Below, piece by piece: positions 16,079 to 26,139 of a DNA stretch of 64,000 nucleotides (the stretch's first letter is position 1; each line of letters starts with the position of its first letter). The stretch is from Rhodanobacter lindaniclasticus. GTDB taxonomy: Bacteria > Pseudomonadota > Gammaproteobacteria > Xanthomonadales > Rhodanobacteraceae. Under the pieces are notes generated by a model that was not told the origin of the DNA, did no database searches, and saw only the letters and a list, made by a program, of their open reading frames with translations. The translations under genes were made by a program, and so were the position numbers. The stretch spans positions 62,001-126,000 of the forward strand of contig NZ_MWIO01000030.1 in NCBI RefSeq assembly GCF_004799035.1. Reading direction: 5' to 3'.

Positions 16079-19000
16079 TCAGTCCTCATCCTTCGTCGCG
16101 GGACGAGGCTTCCAATCGTGGTCGTCCGTGATGTGGCTTGTATTCATGATCAAACGCACGCCGGGCTCCACTTCGCGCATCGACATTGGTACGGTCCAGT
16201 TGTCCCAGGCCTGGATGCCCGGTGACCTGATCAATGCAACTGTCTTGTCCTTCTCGGGGCCGCGCTTCTCATAGGCCAGGATGCGGCCACCTTTGCCTAC
16301 TTCCTTGGCCCACTCATCTGCGCGCTCCTTGAGTTCCTGTTCGGCCAGGCCCTTGGTGCTGGACAGCTCGCTGACATTCCAGGCTCGTCTGACGAGCACA
16401 TCGATGGCATCGGTGATCTCGGTCTGGTCTGACTTGTCCAACTTGCCTGCCCCCTCGTTGGGGCTGAAAACATCGTTCTCCAGACGCATCAGGCTCAGCA
16501 GCGAGCCGGTCAGGCCACGGTCCATCGCGCGCGGCGAGAACGGCGTCACCGACTGCGCTTCGACGTGCTTGTAGAAAGTGGCGTGGTAATGCTCGAAGGT
16601 TTCGTAGTGCGAGAGATCTCGTGGTCGTGCCCAGGTGAGCACTGTGCAGACCAAGCCGGGGAAGGAACGACCCACTCGGCTGGTGGCCTGGATGTACTCC
16701 GCCGTGCCTTTGGGCTGGCCGTTGACCGCCATCAGTCCCAGCCGATTGACGTCGACCCCCACCGACAGCATGTTGGTGGCCAGCACCACATCGATCGCCC
16801 GGGTGTCGCCCTCTTGCCACTTGGTCACGTACTTGCCGGCTGCGGCATCGAACTCGGACTTGAACTTCACCTCGAGGTTGTCGAGGTACTTCGGGATGTC
16901 TTGGCTGGAGACCCGTGAGGTCAGCTCGCGGATGTTGCTGACGCTGCGTTGCGCCAACGCGGGCCGCTCGACCATGCTCATCTGCACCCGGTAGGAACGC
17001 GTCTGCACGTCGTCCTCGGCCAAGCGCTTCATGCCCCCCAGCTCGCGCAGCGAGTTGAAGTAGCCGACCATGGTCATGTACGGATCTGCTGGCTCGCCGA
17101 AGTGATCGAACAGTGCCTGAGCAGCAGTCAGGAACGCCGTGTAGACGCGGATCAGCATCGCAGGTCGTGAACTTCCGGGAGAGCAGACCCCGAGGTAGCG
17201 CCGTCCCGGCTTGTCCTCGATCGGTCGCTGGACCGAGAAATAGTTGTCTTCCACGTCCAGCCCGTGCGGCGGGAACACCGACACACGCCGCATGAAGACG
17301 TTGTTCACCTGCTCGCGGGCCTTACGCACCGTGGCGGTCGACGCGATGATCTTCGGCTTGACCATATGTTCGCCGAGCTTCCAGCCGCACAGCTCGTCCA
17401 CGGCCGTCTCGTACAGGCCAACCATGGTGCCGAGCGGCCCGCTGATCAGATGAAACTCGTCCTGGATGATCAGGTCCGGCGGTCGGATCGGGCTGATGTT
17501 CTTGACCTTGGTGGCAGCGAGCCCCTTTCCGGCCTGGTGGTTACCATGGCAGTCCGCGCCTTGCCATAGCAGGCCGTGCCGCTCGCATTCCTGGCCGACC
17601 CGACCGAACAGCGTGCGCACTTGGCCCCGCCACGCCATCATGGCGAACTTGTCCACGGTGGCGATCATCATCGTCGGGGGACGGTGGTAGATCTCCTCGT
17701 CCACGACCAGTACCGGAATGCCCGCGTGCGGGAGCTTGCTGGACTTGCCTTTCGAGAAGTCGCAACGGCCCTTCTTGTCGCCGCAGTAGACGAAGGTGCG
17801 CCCACGCCCCTTGTCGACCTCCACGTCGCGCCCTGGGGCGACTTCCGAGCCACACCAAGGGCAACTGGTCAGTTGCGCAGGAGACGCCGCGCCGGCGTTG
17901 TACTTACCGGGATTGCGGATGTCCTCGATGGCCCGATGACTGTCCTCGGTCGTGCCAGGGGTCACCTTGTTGCCCACCCACAGTCCGATGGTGAAGGGTT
18001 CGATGCCGAGCGATTCGTCACCCTTGGCCAGCGCCTCGCGACGCAGCACCTCCATCGCACAGATCAGTGCCGTGGCACGCTGAAACTGCTGCAGCGTCAG
18101 CAGGCGCAGGGTGTAACGCATGATCACGGCCAGACCGCGCGAGCCGTCGTAGCCGCCCAGGTTGCCCTGCATGCGCCGAATGGCCATGGTGAAGGCGGCT
18201 ACACCTAGGTACGCCTCCGTCTTGCCACCGCCGGTAGGGAACCACAGCAGATCGGCATAGGCTTCGACCGGTTGCACACGATCCGGGTGCGTCGGGTCGG
18301 CCAGCGATGGGATCGACAGCAGCAGGAAAGCCAACTGGAACGGGCGCCAGCTGCGGTTCTTCAGTACGTCGAACTGCTCGACGGTGACGTCCTTGCCACG
18401 CCGGATTTCGAGGGCGTATTGGCTACGCACGCGCTGCGTGGCCATTGCCCGGTTGGCGAAACGGAAGGCCGCCAGGGCATTCGCGTCGCTCTTCAGCGTA
18501 TCGATACCCTGCTGCAGGCGAGTGTGGATCTCCTGGCATCGATCCATTGCCTGTTGCGACTGCGCGTCGTAGCCAAGCACGTCGATGCCGACCCGAGCAC
18601 GCTGCTCATCGATCCACGCGGCGTAATCCTTGGTCAACAGGTTGAGGGCGTCGACCAGCGGATCGATGTCCAGTGTGGCGAGGCGCTGCATGTCGAGCAG
18701 GCCACTGCTCACCATTTCCTTCATCGCCGGCCGGTCGGCGGGGTCCAGCCCCGGTGTCTCGGTGACCTGCACCTCGTACTGCGGCATGACAGTGATGCGC
18801 ACCTCGGTGGCCAGCGTCACGTCATCCGCCGCTTCGGCATGGACGGCGACGCCGTGCCCCACCGCGAACTCCACCCGGTTGCGGTAGATCATCTCCAGCG
18901 ATTCACGCTCCGGGTCCATACCGTCCGCATCCAGCACAGGCCGGCGGCGGAAGATTGCGCGCTTGGGTGCTTCAGCTTCCGAACGCACGATCAGCTCCGG

Positions 19001-20098
19001 CTGGAAGACCCAGGCGGTATCGCGGTTGGTCTCGGGTTCTTCCTGTGCGTTGACCAGGAACAGCGTCACCAAGCGATCGCCATTCGCGTTCTTGGCGCGC
19101 ACGGAGCCCTGCACCCGCACTTCGGGATAGGTCTTGTCCGGCGCCTGATGAGGGATCACGCCTTCGGTGAGCGGCAGCACCAGCTTGCCGCCACAAGGGA
19201 TGCGTTGCCAGACCTTGGCCTTGGTCTGCTCCTCGGCGCCGGTCTCCTTGTTCTTGCGGATGCGGAAGATCTCGTGCTCATCGCTGCGCTCGTAGCGACC
19301 CCAGCGCACCTCGATTTCGATCCGTTCGGCGTCACCATCCACACAGAAGGTCATGCCCAGGCTGCTCGGTACCAACGATTGATTGCTGGCAGCGTCGATC
19401 TCATCGGCGGCGTCAGACTCGGGCTCGACACGCCCCGTCGCCGTGCCGAACTCCGCACCGGGTTCATGCTGGCCGGGCGCCTTCGGGTCGGTGGGCTCTT
19501 CGACCTCGTCGTTCGCCAGTGGCCCTTCGAGCCCTTCGATGCCACCCTGTGCCGCCTCACGCGGGGCGAGCTTGCCCACCAGATAGCGATCCCGCACACC
19601 CATGTCGACGATGCGCTCATGAGGGCCGCCAGCCGGGCCGAGCAAGTCGTCCATCACGGCCAGTTGCAGCAGTTCGCGGATGTAGGCGAGTTCCTGCTGA
19701 TGCTGGGGAGATCTGGGATCGGAACCGACCGTCGGCACTTCGGCGATGGTCTTGTGCAATGCCTTGGGCAGGGCTTCGACGAAATCGGTCCACTGGACCC
19801 GACCGATGCTGCTCGAAGACGGTGGCGTGAGTGCAGTGAGGCCGATCGAGACGGGGTCTGTGATCGACAGCAGTCGGTCGAAATAGAGCGTGGTGGTTTC
19901 GAGATCGGAACGAACCCGCAGCACACGCCCGACACGGGTGATGCTACCAACGGGGTTCAGGACCAGAACCCAGTCGTCCTCCTCGATGGCCTGATAGAGA
20001 GAACGCTCACCCTTCAGAACCAAGATATAGGGCGCGAGCCTGTGGTCGGTGCCGAGGCCATGATCGATGGCGATCCATGCGTTGGAAGTTTTCGTCAT
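16079..20098 (-). CDS. drmA: DISARM protein DrmA, superfamily 2 helicase
   Basis: 1339 aa. Helicase motif I (FPTGGGKTEAYLG) is near residues 618-630, the DEFH box (variant DExH) at 880-883, and motif VI (IQATSRVGRSFPG) near 1137-1148. A zinc cluster (CPWCG ... CGDKKGRCDF) is inserted in the first lobe. The long N-terminal ~600 residues are specific to DrmA and contain an acidic linker near 190-240. DrmA is a core DISARM subunit, paired with DrmB. It starts 12 bases after the GHKL gene ends. Confidence 0.95.
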   Translation of the reverse strand: MTKTSNAWIAIDHGLGTDHRLAPYILVLKGERSLYQAIEEDDWVLVLNPVGSITRVGRVLRVRSDLETTTLYFDRLLSITDPVSIGLTALTPPSSSSIGRVQWTDFVEALPKALHKTIAEVPTVGSDPRSPQHQQELAYIRELLQLAVMDDLLGPAGGPHERIVDMGVRDRYLVGKLAPREAAQGGIEGLEGPLANDEVEEPTDPKAPGQHEPGAEFGTATGRVEPESDAADEIDAASNQSLVPSSLGMTFCVDGDAERIEIEVRWGRYERSDEHEIFRIRKNKETGAEEQTKAKVWQRIPCGGKLVLPLTEGVIPHQAPDKTYPEVRVQGSVRAKNANGDRLVTLFLVNAQEEPETNRDTAWVFQPELIVRSEAEAPKRAIFRRRPVLDADGMDPERESLEMIYRNRVEFAVGHGVAVHAEAADDVTLATEVRITVMPQYEVQVTETPGLDPADRPAMKEMVSSGLLDMQRLATLDIDPLVDALNLLTKDYAAWIDEQRARVGIDVLGYDAQSQQAMDRCQEIHTRLQQGIDTLKSDANALAAFRFANRAMATQRVRSQYALEIRRGKDVTVEQFDVLKNRSWRPFQLAFLLLSIPSLADPTHPDRVQPVEAYADLLWFPTGGGKTEAYLGVAAFTMAIRRMQGNLGGYDGSRGLAVIMRYTLRLLTLQQFQRATALICAMEVLRREALAKGDESLGIEPFTIGLWVGNKVTPGTTEDSHRAIEDIRNPGKYNAGAASPAQLTSCPWCGSEVAPGRDVEVDKGRGRTFVYCGDKKGRCDFSKGKSSKLPHAGIPVLVVDEEIYHRPPTMMIATVDKFAMMAWRGQVRTLFGRVGQECERHGLLWQGADCHGNHQAGKGLAATKVKNISPIRPPDLIIQDEFHLISGPLGTMVGLYETAVDELCGWKLGEHMVKPKIIASTATVRKAREQVNNVFMRRVSVFPPHGLDVEDNYFSVQRPIEDKPGRRYLGVCSPGSSRPAMLIRVYTAFLTAAQALFDHFGEPADPYMTMVGYFNSLRELGGMKRLAEDDVQTRSYRVQMSMVERPALAQRSVSNIRELTSRVSSQDIPKYLDNLEVKFKSEFDAAAGKYVTKWQEGDTRAIDVVLATNMLSVGVDVNRLGLMAVNGQPKGTAEYIQATSRVGRSFPGLVCTVLTWARPRDLSHYETFEHYHATFYKHVEAQSVTPFSPRAMDRGLTGSLLSLMRLENDVFSPNEGAGKLDKSDQTEITDAIDVLVRRAWNVSELSSTKGLAEQELKERADEWAKEVGKGGRILAYEKRGPEKDKTVALIRSPGIQAWDNWTVPMSMREVEPGVRLIMNTSHITDDHDWKPRPATKDED

Positions 20099-20110
20099 AC
20101 CTTGGTCACC

Positions 20111-22066
20111 TCAAATCCTGTCCACGATCTTTTCGAGCTTGTCGAGTGACTTGCTCTTCTCGATGTATGCCGAATACGCCTCTTGAGCGCCCCGAATCAA
20201 GGTGTCGTAATGGACGATGCGGCTGCCCGGTGAGATCGATGTCATCGATGACTTGAGGCGGTCGGGGTTCGATGCCTCTTCGTTGACGGTCTTGCCAAGG
20301 ACGAAGATCACCTCGATATTGGGGCTGACATCGTTTTGCTCGCGCAGGATCTTTTTCAGCTTGTCGACGTAGGTCTGACCTTGCTCCACCAGTTCGAGCA
20401 ATCCCATCTTGCGGCCGACCTTCTTGAGCTCGACGATGACGTGCTTGCCCGCATTGGTGCGATAGGCGATGTCGACGCGGCCCAGGCGCTCTTTCTCGGT
20501 CATGTCTTCGATCAGCACGCCTTCCGTCGTCAGGCGCGATTCCATGATCGGGCTGCCCGTGGCACGCTCCCATGCCGGGTCCAATAACCAGAGGTGATCG
20601 AACAGGTACTTCTGGAGCACCCGTTCCTTTGCGTCCTCATCGATGATGGTCTGGAAATCCCGGATGGCATCCAGACGCGATTTGACGATGTCCCGGTAGA
20701 GGGATGCCTCAAGCGAGTCTCTGTCGGCGAGCACGGCCAGCAGCCTGTCGGCACTCTCGATGCTCGTCACAAACTCCTCGGTCGAGCCGCGCAGCTTCAT
20801 GCGCTCGAATGCCAGGATGCCGTGCCGGTACATGAGCTTCCGATCCTCTTCCTCATCGACCGGCAGCGCACTGAGTTTGGCGATCAGCGTCTCCGCGCTC
20901 TTTTTGTATCCCTCGGGGAGCGTATCGAGCCACTCGGCGAGGGCGGGCGATGTTTCCTTCGCTTTCTCGACCTCGTGCTTCTTGCGCCATTCCGTCCAGC
21001 GCTTCTCGACTTGCGTAAGACGTGATTTCAGGAAAGCGATCAGCTGCCCATATCGGGGGTCATCCTCCTGCACGCGCTGCCGATCGCTGGTCGCGATGTC
21101 TGGTGCGTCGTCGGCGTCTAGGAAATCGGCCTCGATCTGCCCGGTGAGGTACTTCGTGTAGAGCCGCCCGTCGTTCAGTTTGTCGAGGATGTTCTCGTGA
21201 AACAGGCGGCCACGGGCGAACACGACGATGCCATTCAGATTGCCGGCATCCTCACTATCCAGTTGTTTGGGGAACCTAGCCGTGCCGATCCAGCCACTGA
21301 CCTTCCACCCTGTATCCCAAGCATCGAAGCGGTTCGGAAGCGATTCCTTCTCCAGGAGCTGACCGGCGGGACTCAGGTCGAGTGCGTCGTCACCGAACTG
21401 CCAGAGGAACTGCACCATCGGCAGGTCGCCACGATCGGAGGGTGTGATGGGCTGCCCATCGAGATCGATCTTGAACCCGTGGGCCTCCCCGATCACAGAG
21501 AAGCGGCGCGCCAGGCGCTTGCGAAGAGCCAGCGCACCACGACCGAGCCGCTGGCGCTTGATATCGCGCAGAACGATTCGTGTTCCCTTGGTTACCGCGA
21601 TCTGATCGGCGGGCAGGGACTCGGGGCTGTAGAAGGGCTCCCTCTTCTGAACCGATTCGTGGATTCCGTCCACGGTCATGCGGAGGCCATGAGCTGAGCC
21701 ATCTCTGGCTGACTCGACTTCGATGACGTTAGCAATCGAGAACAGCGAGAGTTTTCCCAGCCCTTTGCGGCCCATCACCGGTCGGCCCTTGGCAGTCGTC
21801 TTGCCATGCTCGAGATCTTCATCTCGCCGTCGATAACCGACCCGCAGGTACTTGCCGTTCATGTCATCGACCGACATACCGATACCGTCATCGAGGATCT
21901 CGATCCGGTTGCCGTCCGAATCGATCTTGATGTCGACGGTCTCGGCGTCGGCATCCCAGGCGTTCGCGACGGCCTCGGTCAGAACGGCGGCGATGTTGCT
22001 GTAGAGGTTGATCCCGAGGTGGTCGAGCACGTTCAGGTCGACCGTCATTCTGTATTTGTCGCTCAT
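20111..22066 (-). CDS. GHKL ATPase fused to a Shedu/DUF4263-like PD-(D/E)XK domain
   Basis: 651 aa. The N-terminal ~250 residues form a GHKL (Hsp90/MutL-type) ATP site: E31AVANAWDAD40 (N box), DDGIGM at 59-64 (G1) and GRKGLGKLS at 99-107 (G2). The middle is helical, with a charged EKRWTEWRKKHEVEKAK stretch. Near residue 500 comes HLWLLDPAWE, then GRVD532IAY and VE546LK548, the D...ExK layout of PD-(D/E)XK nucleases in the arrangement of Shedu SduA (xPWLL, then D, then ELK, then a Q-x-x-Y helix). It overlaps drmMI by 4 bases and lies 12 bases before drmA, so it is made with DISARM. The nuclease assignment is inference; the GHKL motifs are clear. Confidence 0.8.
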   Translation of the reverse strand: MSDKYRMTVDLNVLDHLGINLYSNIAAVLTEAVANAWDADAETVDIKIDSDGNRIEILDDGIGMSVDDMNGKYLRVGYRRRDEDLEHGKTTAKGRPVMGRKGLGKLSLFSIANVIEVESARDGSAHGLRMTVDGIHESVQKREPFYSPESLPADQIAVTKGTRIVLRDIKRQRLGRGALALRKRLARRFSVIGEAHGFKIDLDGQPITPSDRGDLPMVQFLWQFGDDALDLSPAGQLLEKESLPNRFDAWDTGWKVSGWIGTARFPKQLDSEDAGNLNGIVVFARGRLFHENILDKLNDGRLYTKYLTGQIEADFLDADDAPDIATSDRQRVQEDDPRYGQLIAFLKSRLTQVEKRWTEWRKKHEVEKAKETSPALAEWLDTLPEGYKKSAETLIAKLSALPVDEEEDRKLMYRHGILAFERMKLRGSTEEFVTSIESADRLLAVLADRDSLEASLYRDIVKSRLDAIRDFQTIIDEDAKERVLQKYLFDHLWLLDPAWERATGSPIMESRLTTEGVLIEDMTEKERLGRVDIAYRTNAGKHVIVELKKVGRKMGLLELVEQGQTYVDKLKKILREQNDVSPNIEVIFVLGKTVNEEASNPDRLKSSMTSISPGSRIVHYDTLIRGAQEAYSAYIEKSKSLDKLEKIVDRI

Positions 22067-25000
22067 AGCTCTCCCTCACCGAACAGCCCGTCGAGGGTGG
22101 CGGGAGAGGCCGCCTTCGGTCTGCGTCCGCGTTTGGACTTTGTTGTTGTGGACGCGCCGCTGCTGCTACTCGCAGCTGCTTCGAAGCGTTCACGATTGAG
22201 TGCGGTCAGCCGTCCAAGGAGGTCAGCGGTAAGGTCGCTCGACAAAGACCAACGCCAAGGATCATTGGCGGAGCCTCCATCGATCTCACGGAAGTCGTAG
22301 ACGATCTCAAGGTCATCCCACCCATAGGCCGCTGTCACCTCGTTATCGATTACGACCAGTAACTGCCGCAGCTCGACGATCGTTGCATCCTCCTCGCCAG
22401 GGGTATGGATGGCGTTCATGACGTCGGTCAACCCGCATTCGTGCGCAGCGCCGAATGCAACCGCCAAGTCGTTGAAACGCTTTGCCGCATCGATGCCCGC
22501 CCGGGAGACTTCACTGCTCGGAACTGGGTACTTGGCGACCGACTCGCTGATGGAAAGCGATAGCGTCTCGCCCAGATTCCCACCGCTGAATCGTTCGAGC
22601 CACGCACGAAAGCCTGTGCTTAGCGAGATGGCATAGAGGTCATCCCGCTCCATTCCGATCAGAAGTACCTTGTTCGTGTAGATCCAATCGGACGGAGCGA
22701 GCATGCCAACCGGGTACTTTGTGTTCTTTGAGTAGCCGATGAAATTTCCGCGCTGCCGTATGCGCCGCATCAGGTCGGCGCGGTGGTTCCAGAATTGCCA
22801 CCAACGATCGATCAAACCTTTGTAACTCTTGAGAGCGGCGACCGTGCGAGTCGGTTGCACTTCTTCGACGATGAAGCGATGGGCGATCGGCCATCGTCTG
22901 GCGATCTCGTCCAAACTGCGATCACCGATATCCAGCGCCCATCGACCGATGCGATTGAGCGCCGAGCTCGTGATGTCGTCACCTGTGATGTAAGGACGGA
23001 GCAGGCTGTCCGGTTCATTCTGGAGTCGCTCAAACCAGGGGCTGTCCGGCGTGATGACGAATGCCAGACCTTTGCTGTTGTTTACACCTTCGAAAGCAAA
23101 GAGTGCATCCGGCAGGGTTTGTGGGGCCCAGACATCCGAGGCTTCTGGCTCCAGCCTCGGTCCGATGCGAGCACACTTCCGGCCATCGGCATCGCATTCG
23201 GCCGGCCATTCGCCCTTGATGAAACCAACGATGGCAACCACCACGGCTGCCGTGCCGGGCCAAGGCATGCCTTTCTTGGCGAAATAGATCATGCCGTTCT
23301 GAACCACTACACCGAGGCCGACATCGATGGCACTACCCTCGGCGATGTTGCTGGTCGCGAGCAGCCCATAACAGCCATCGGTTCGCAGCAGGTCGACGGC
23401 ACGACGATGGAAGACCACGCACAAGTCGATCTTGCCCGGAGATGCACCCAAGACCATCTGGCACTGCCATTGCAGCTTGTCACCCATTGCGCTTTTCCAG
23501 AGGCGGTTGCCCAGGAACGGCGGGTTGCCGACGAGAGCATCGAATCCGGAGAGCGATCTCGCAAAGACCTCTGGAAATTCCAGTGGCCAATGGAACGGCA
23601 AACGTCTTGTCTTTTCAGGAGGGAGATCGGCGCTCAATGCGTTGTGCGCTCGCCGAATCATGGTTTCTATCGCGTCGCGCTTACCATCGACGGCCTGCCC
23701 GGCGTGAATCGCGAGCGTGCCGACGGTACTGGACAGGACGTTGGCATTCCCTCCCGAAGAAAGCACTTCGGCGATGAACGCATCGGCGATGCGCTCCGGC
23801 ACGTCGAGCTTCTGGCGTGCATCGGCATCCAGTCGCGCCATAGCCTCGACGTCACGGATGTCCCGGATGGGCATCTGGCGCAGCGCTTGCCGCAATTCGA
23901 TCGCCTCGCGCACGGCTTGTTCGATGTTCTGCCCGAACAGGCGTTGCTGACCTTTCCCGGTCGGCGTCATGGTGAGTTCGGTGAGCTGATCCAGCCGATG
24001 AATACCGAGCAGGCTGTCGCCACAACGTAGGTTGTGGTCCAGAAAGCCGAACGGCCTCCCCTTGGCCAGCGTCACCAGCCAGATGGAGAGCTTGGCGAGT
24101 TCGACCGCCAGCGGATTTAGGTCCACGCCGTAGAGGCAGCGCTCGGCGATGAGGCGGCGGGCGATCACGGTGCGTGCCTCGGTGTCGCGGGGCAGAGGCT
24201 CCTTGGTGTGCGGCACATCCAGGACTTCGCCATCCACGCTCACCGGATTTCCACTGCCTTCAGCCAGTGACCAGGCCTCGACCAGGCGATCGGCCAGCCA
24301 GCGGCAGGCCTGCACCAGGAAGGCGCCTGAGCCCATGGCAGGGTCGCAGATCTTCAGGTCCAGCAGTTCGGCGGGTGACTTCAACACCCACTGCTCACGC
24401 GGGGTACCTTCGGATGGCCCTACGTACGCTATCGGCGTCAACGTCTCGGTGACGATGGTCTCGGTCAGCGATTTTGGGGTGTAGTGGGTGCCAGTCTCGC
24501 GACGGTCAGAGCCGGTGGTGACGATGAAGGCCCCGGCGGGGTAGACCAGCGGATAACCCCATGGATCGGTGCGTACCAGGTAGGCAAAAGGCTTGATGCG
24601 ATTACGGAGGTTGGTGTCCCCATGGCAGGCGGCCAGCAGACGGTCGGCGAGCGTATCGTCGACAGGCTTTACCAGATCGTTGCGCACGCGGCTGGCAGAA
24701 CTGCCGGAGCGCTCCTGGAGCAGTTCGGCAAGGCGTTCGGCACCGTCGAGGCGGGCGGATTCCAACTCGGCCAACTTGACCCAGGGGGCTTTGGCATTCT
24801 TGGTCCCATCCAGTTCCAGCGTGACCTCGGCGGTGCGCTTGACGGTGCGTTCCAGCAGGCCCTCGTAGACGTAACCGATCTGTTCGACGTCCAGCGCACG
24901 GTAGGACAATGTCCTGCCCTGAAACTGCTGGATGGCTTCGAGCAACAGCAGCACGGTGCGGTTGTCGATCGGCAGCGGCTTGGCCGGGTCGGTGCGCCAG

Positions 25001-26139
25001 TCGGAGCCCTTGGCGCGGCCCTCGAGGAAGGGAAAACGATCCGGGTCGAACAGCGAGCCGCCCAGCGCTGGAAGGCGCAGGTTCTCGTGTTCGATGCCAC
25101 CAAATACGGCACGGAAGATCGCCAGCAGGCGCGACCAGGCATCCCAGCGGCGTTCGAGGATCTCCTCGGATTCCTTGCGCAACTGCATGCGCAGGGTCGA
25201 GAGCGCATAGTTGGCCTCGTAGCGCTCGTCTCCGAGCAACAGCAAGCCGCGTTCCTCGGCGGAAAGCAGGAACACCAGCCGCATCATCACCGTCAGCGCG
25301 GCTTCGTAGAGCACCGGCTCTTTCACGTCGCGCAGCAACTCGCGGTCGCGGTCCTGGTCGGCTTTGTCGAGGGCCTGGATCAGCACTTCGACGGCGCGCC
25401 GCACCTGCTCACCGAGGGCGTCGGTGACTTCGTCCTGATATTTCAGCGAGCGGTCGAACAGTGCCGGCAGTTGCTCGGTTTCATCGACGAAGAAGCGACG
25501 AATACCCAGCAGGTGCACGAAGGCTTGCAGGGTGATGGGTTCCTGACTCCAGATGCGGGCGTACCAGCTGGCAAAGGTGGTGACGGCACCAACTGGGGCG
25601 TCGACCAGCATCCAGCGCTCGCCATTGGTCACCAGCCCGAGGCGGCAGCCGGTGGCGCGGCACAACTGAACCATGCGATCGGCCGGGGTGGCGGCCCATC
25701 CGTCCAGCTTCAGAGTGGCATCGAGATCGACATCCTGTCCGTAAGTGTGGATGAGCATCTGCGGCTTGTCGGCCCGTTGCTCGTCGATGACGGCGAGGTC
25801 CGGGGACAGCGTCACGCCGTGTTCTGGCAGGCTCACATTCAGTTCGGCCGCGCACCAGTCGGCGCGCTTCAGAACGTCGCCTTTGCCATCCTCGTCGAGT
25901 TCCAGCCCGCGCGCCAACACCTCATCAATCCACGCAGCGTGCAATTCGGCAAACTGCGGATCGTCCGTCTCCAGCGCCTCGCGCCATTCCTCGTAGGCCT
26001 GACGCAGCCGTTTGCGCTTGGTTCCGTCGAGTTCTTCCAGACCTTGGGGAAAGGCTTCCTTGAGAACGGGAACGGCGAGGAACGGGCCGGAGATCTCGAT
26101 GAGCGCCAGCCAGTCGTGGTGCAGGTCGTGATTGCTCAT
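22063..26139 (-). CDS. drmMI: DISARM methyltransferase DrmMI, N6-adenine type
   Basis: 1358 aa. SAM motif I DPAMGSGAFL is near residues 598-607, and the catalytic NPPF is at 872-875, placing it with class 1 DISARM adenine methylases and PglX/type IIG-like enzymes. The large N-terminal region (~550 residues) shows an AbiRM/type I-like helical architecture. The C-terminus has target-recognition-type sequence and ends in a basic Lys/Arg-rich tail. It would methylate host DNA to mark self. It overlaps drmD by 4 bases (ATGA) and the GHKL gene by 4 bases. Confidence 0.92.
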   Translation of the reverse strand: MSNHDLHHDWLALIEISGPFLAVPVLKEAFPQGLEELDGTKRKRLRQAYEEWREALETDDPQFAELHAAWIDEVLARGLELDEDGKGDVLKRADWCAAELNVSLPEHGVTLSPDLAVIDEQRADKPQMLIHTYGQDVDLDATLKLDGWAATPADRMVQLCRATGCRLGLVTNGERWMLVDAPVGAVTTFASWYARIWSQEPITLQAFVHLLGIRRFFVDETEQLPALFDRSLKYQDEVTDALGEQVRRAVEVLIQALDKADQDRDRELLRDVKEPVLYEAALTVMMRLVFLLSAEERGLLLLGDERYEANYALSTLRMQLRKESEEILERRWDAWSRLLAIFRAVFGGIEHENLRLPALGGSLFDPDRFPFLEGRAKGSDWRTDPAKPLPIDNRTVLLLLEAIQQFQGRTLSYRALDVEQIGYVYEGLLERTVKRTAEVTLELDGTKNAKAPWVKLAELESARLDGAERLAELLQERSGSSASRVRNDLVKPVDDTLADRLLAACHGDTNLRNRIKPFAYLVRTDPWGYPLVYPAGAFIVTTGSDRRETGTHYTPKSLTETIVTETLTPIAYVGPSEGTPREQWVLKSPAELLDLKICDPAMGSGAFLVQACRWLADRLVEAWSLAEGSGNPVSVDGEVLDVPHTKEPLPRDTEARTVIARRLIAERCLYGVDLNPLAVELAKLSIWLVTLAKGRPFGFLDHNLRCGDSLLGIHRLDQLTELTMTPTGKGQQRLFGQNIEQAVREAIELRQALRQMPIRDIRDVEAMARLDADARQKLDVPERIADAFIAEVLSSGGNANVLSSTVGTLAIHAGQAVDGKRDAIETMIRRAHNALSADLPPEKTRRLPFHWPLEFPEVFARSLSGFDALVGNPPFLGNRLWKSAMGDKLQWQCQMVLGASPGKIDLCVVFHRRAVDLLRTDGCYGLLATSNIAEGSAIDVGLGVVVQNGMIYFAKKGMPWPGTAAVVVAIVGFIKGEWPAECDADGRKCARIGPRLEPEASDVWAPQTLPDALFAFEGVNNSKGLAFVITPDSPWFERLQNEPDSLLRPYITGDDITSSALNRIGRWALDIGDRSLDEIARRWPIAHRFIVEEVQPTRTVAALKSYKGLIDRWWQFWNHRADLMRRIRQRGNFIGYSKNTKYPVGMLAPSDWIYTNKVLLIGMERDDLYAISLSTGFRAWLERFSGGNLGETLSLSISESVAKYPVPSSEVSRAGIDAAKRFNDLAVAFGAAHECGLTDVMNAIHTPGEEDATIVELRQLLVVIDNEVTAAYGWDDLEIVYDFREIDGGSANDPWRWSLSSDLTADLLGRLTALNRERFEAAASSSSGASTTTKSKRGRRPKAASPATLDGLFGEGEL

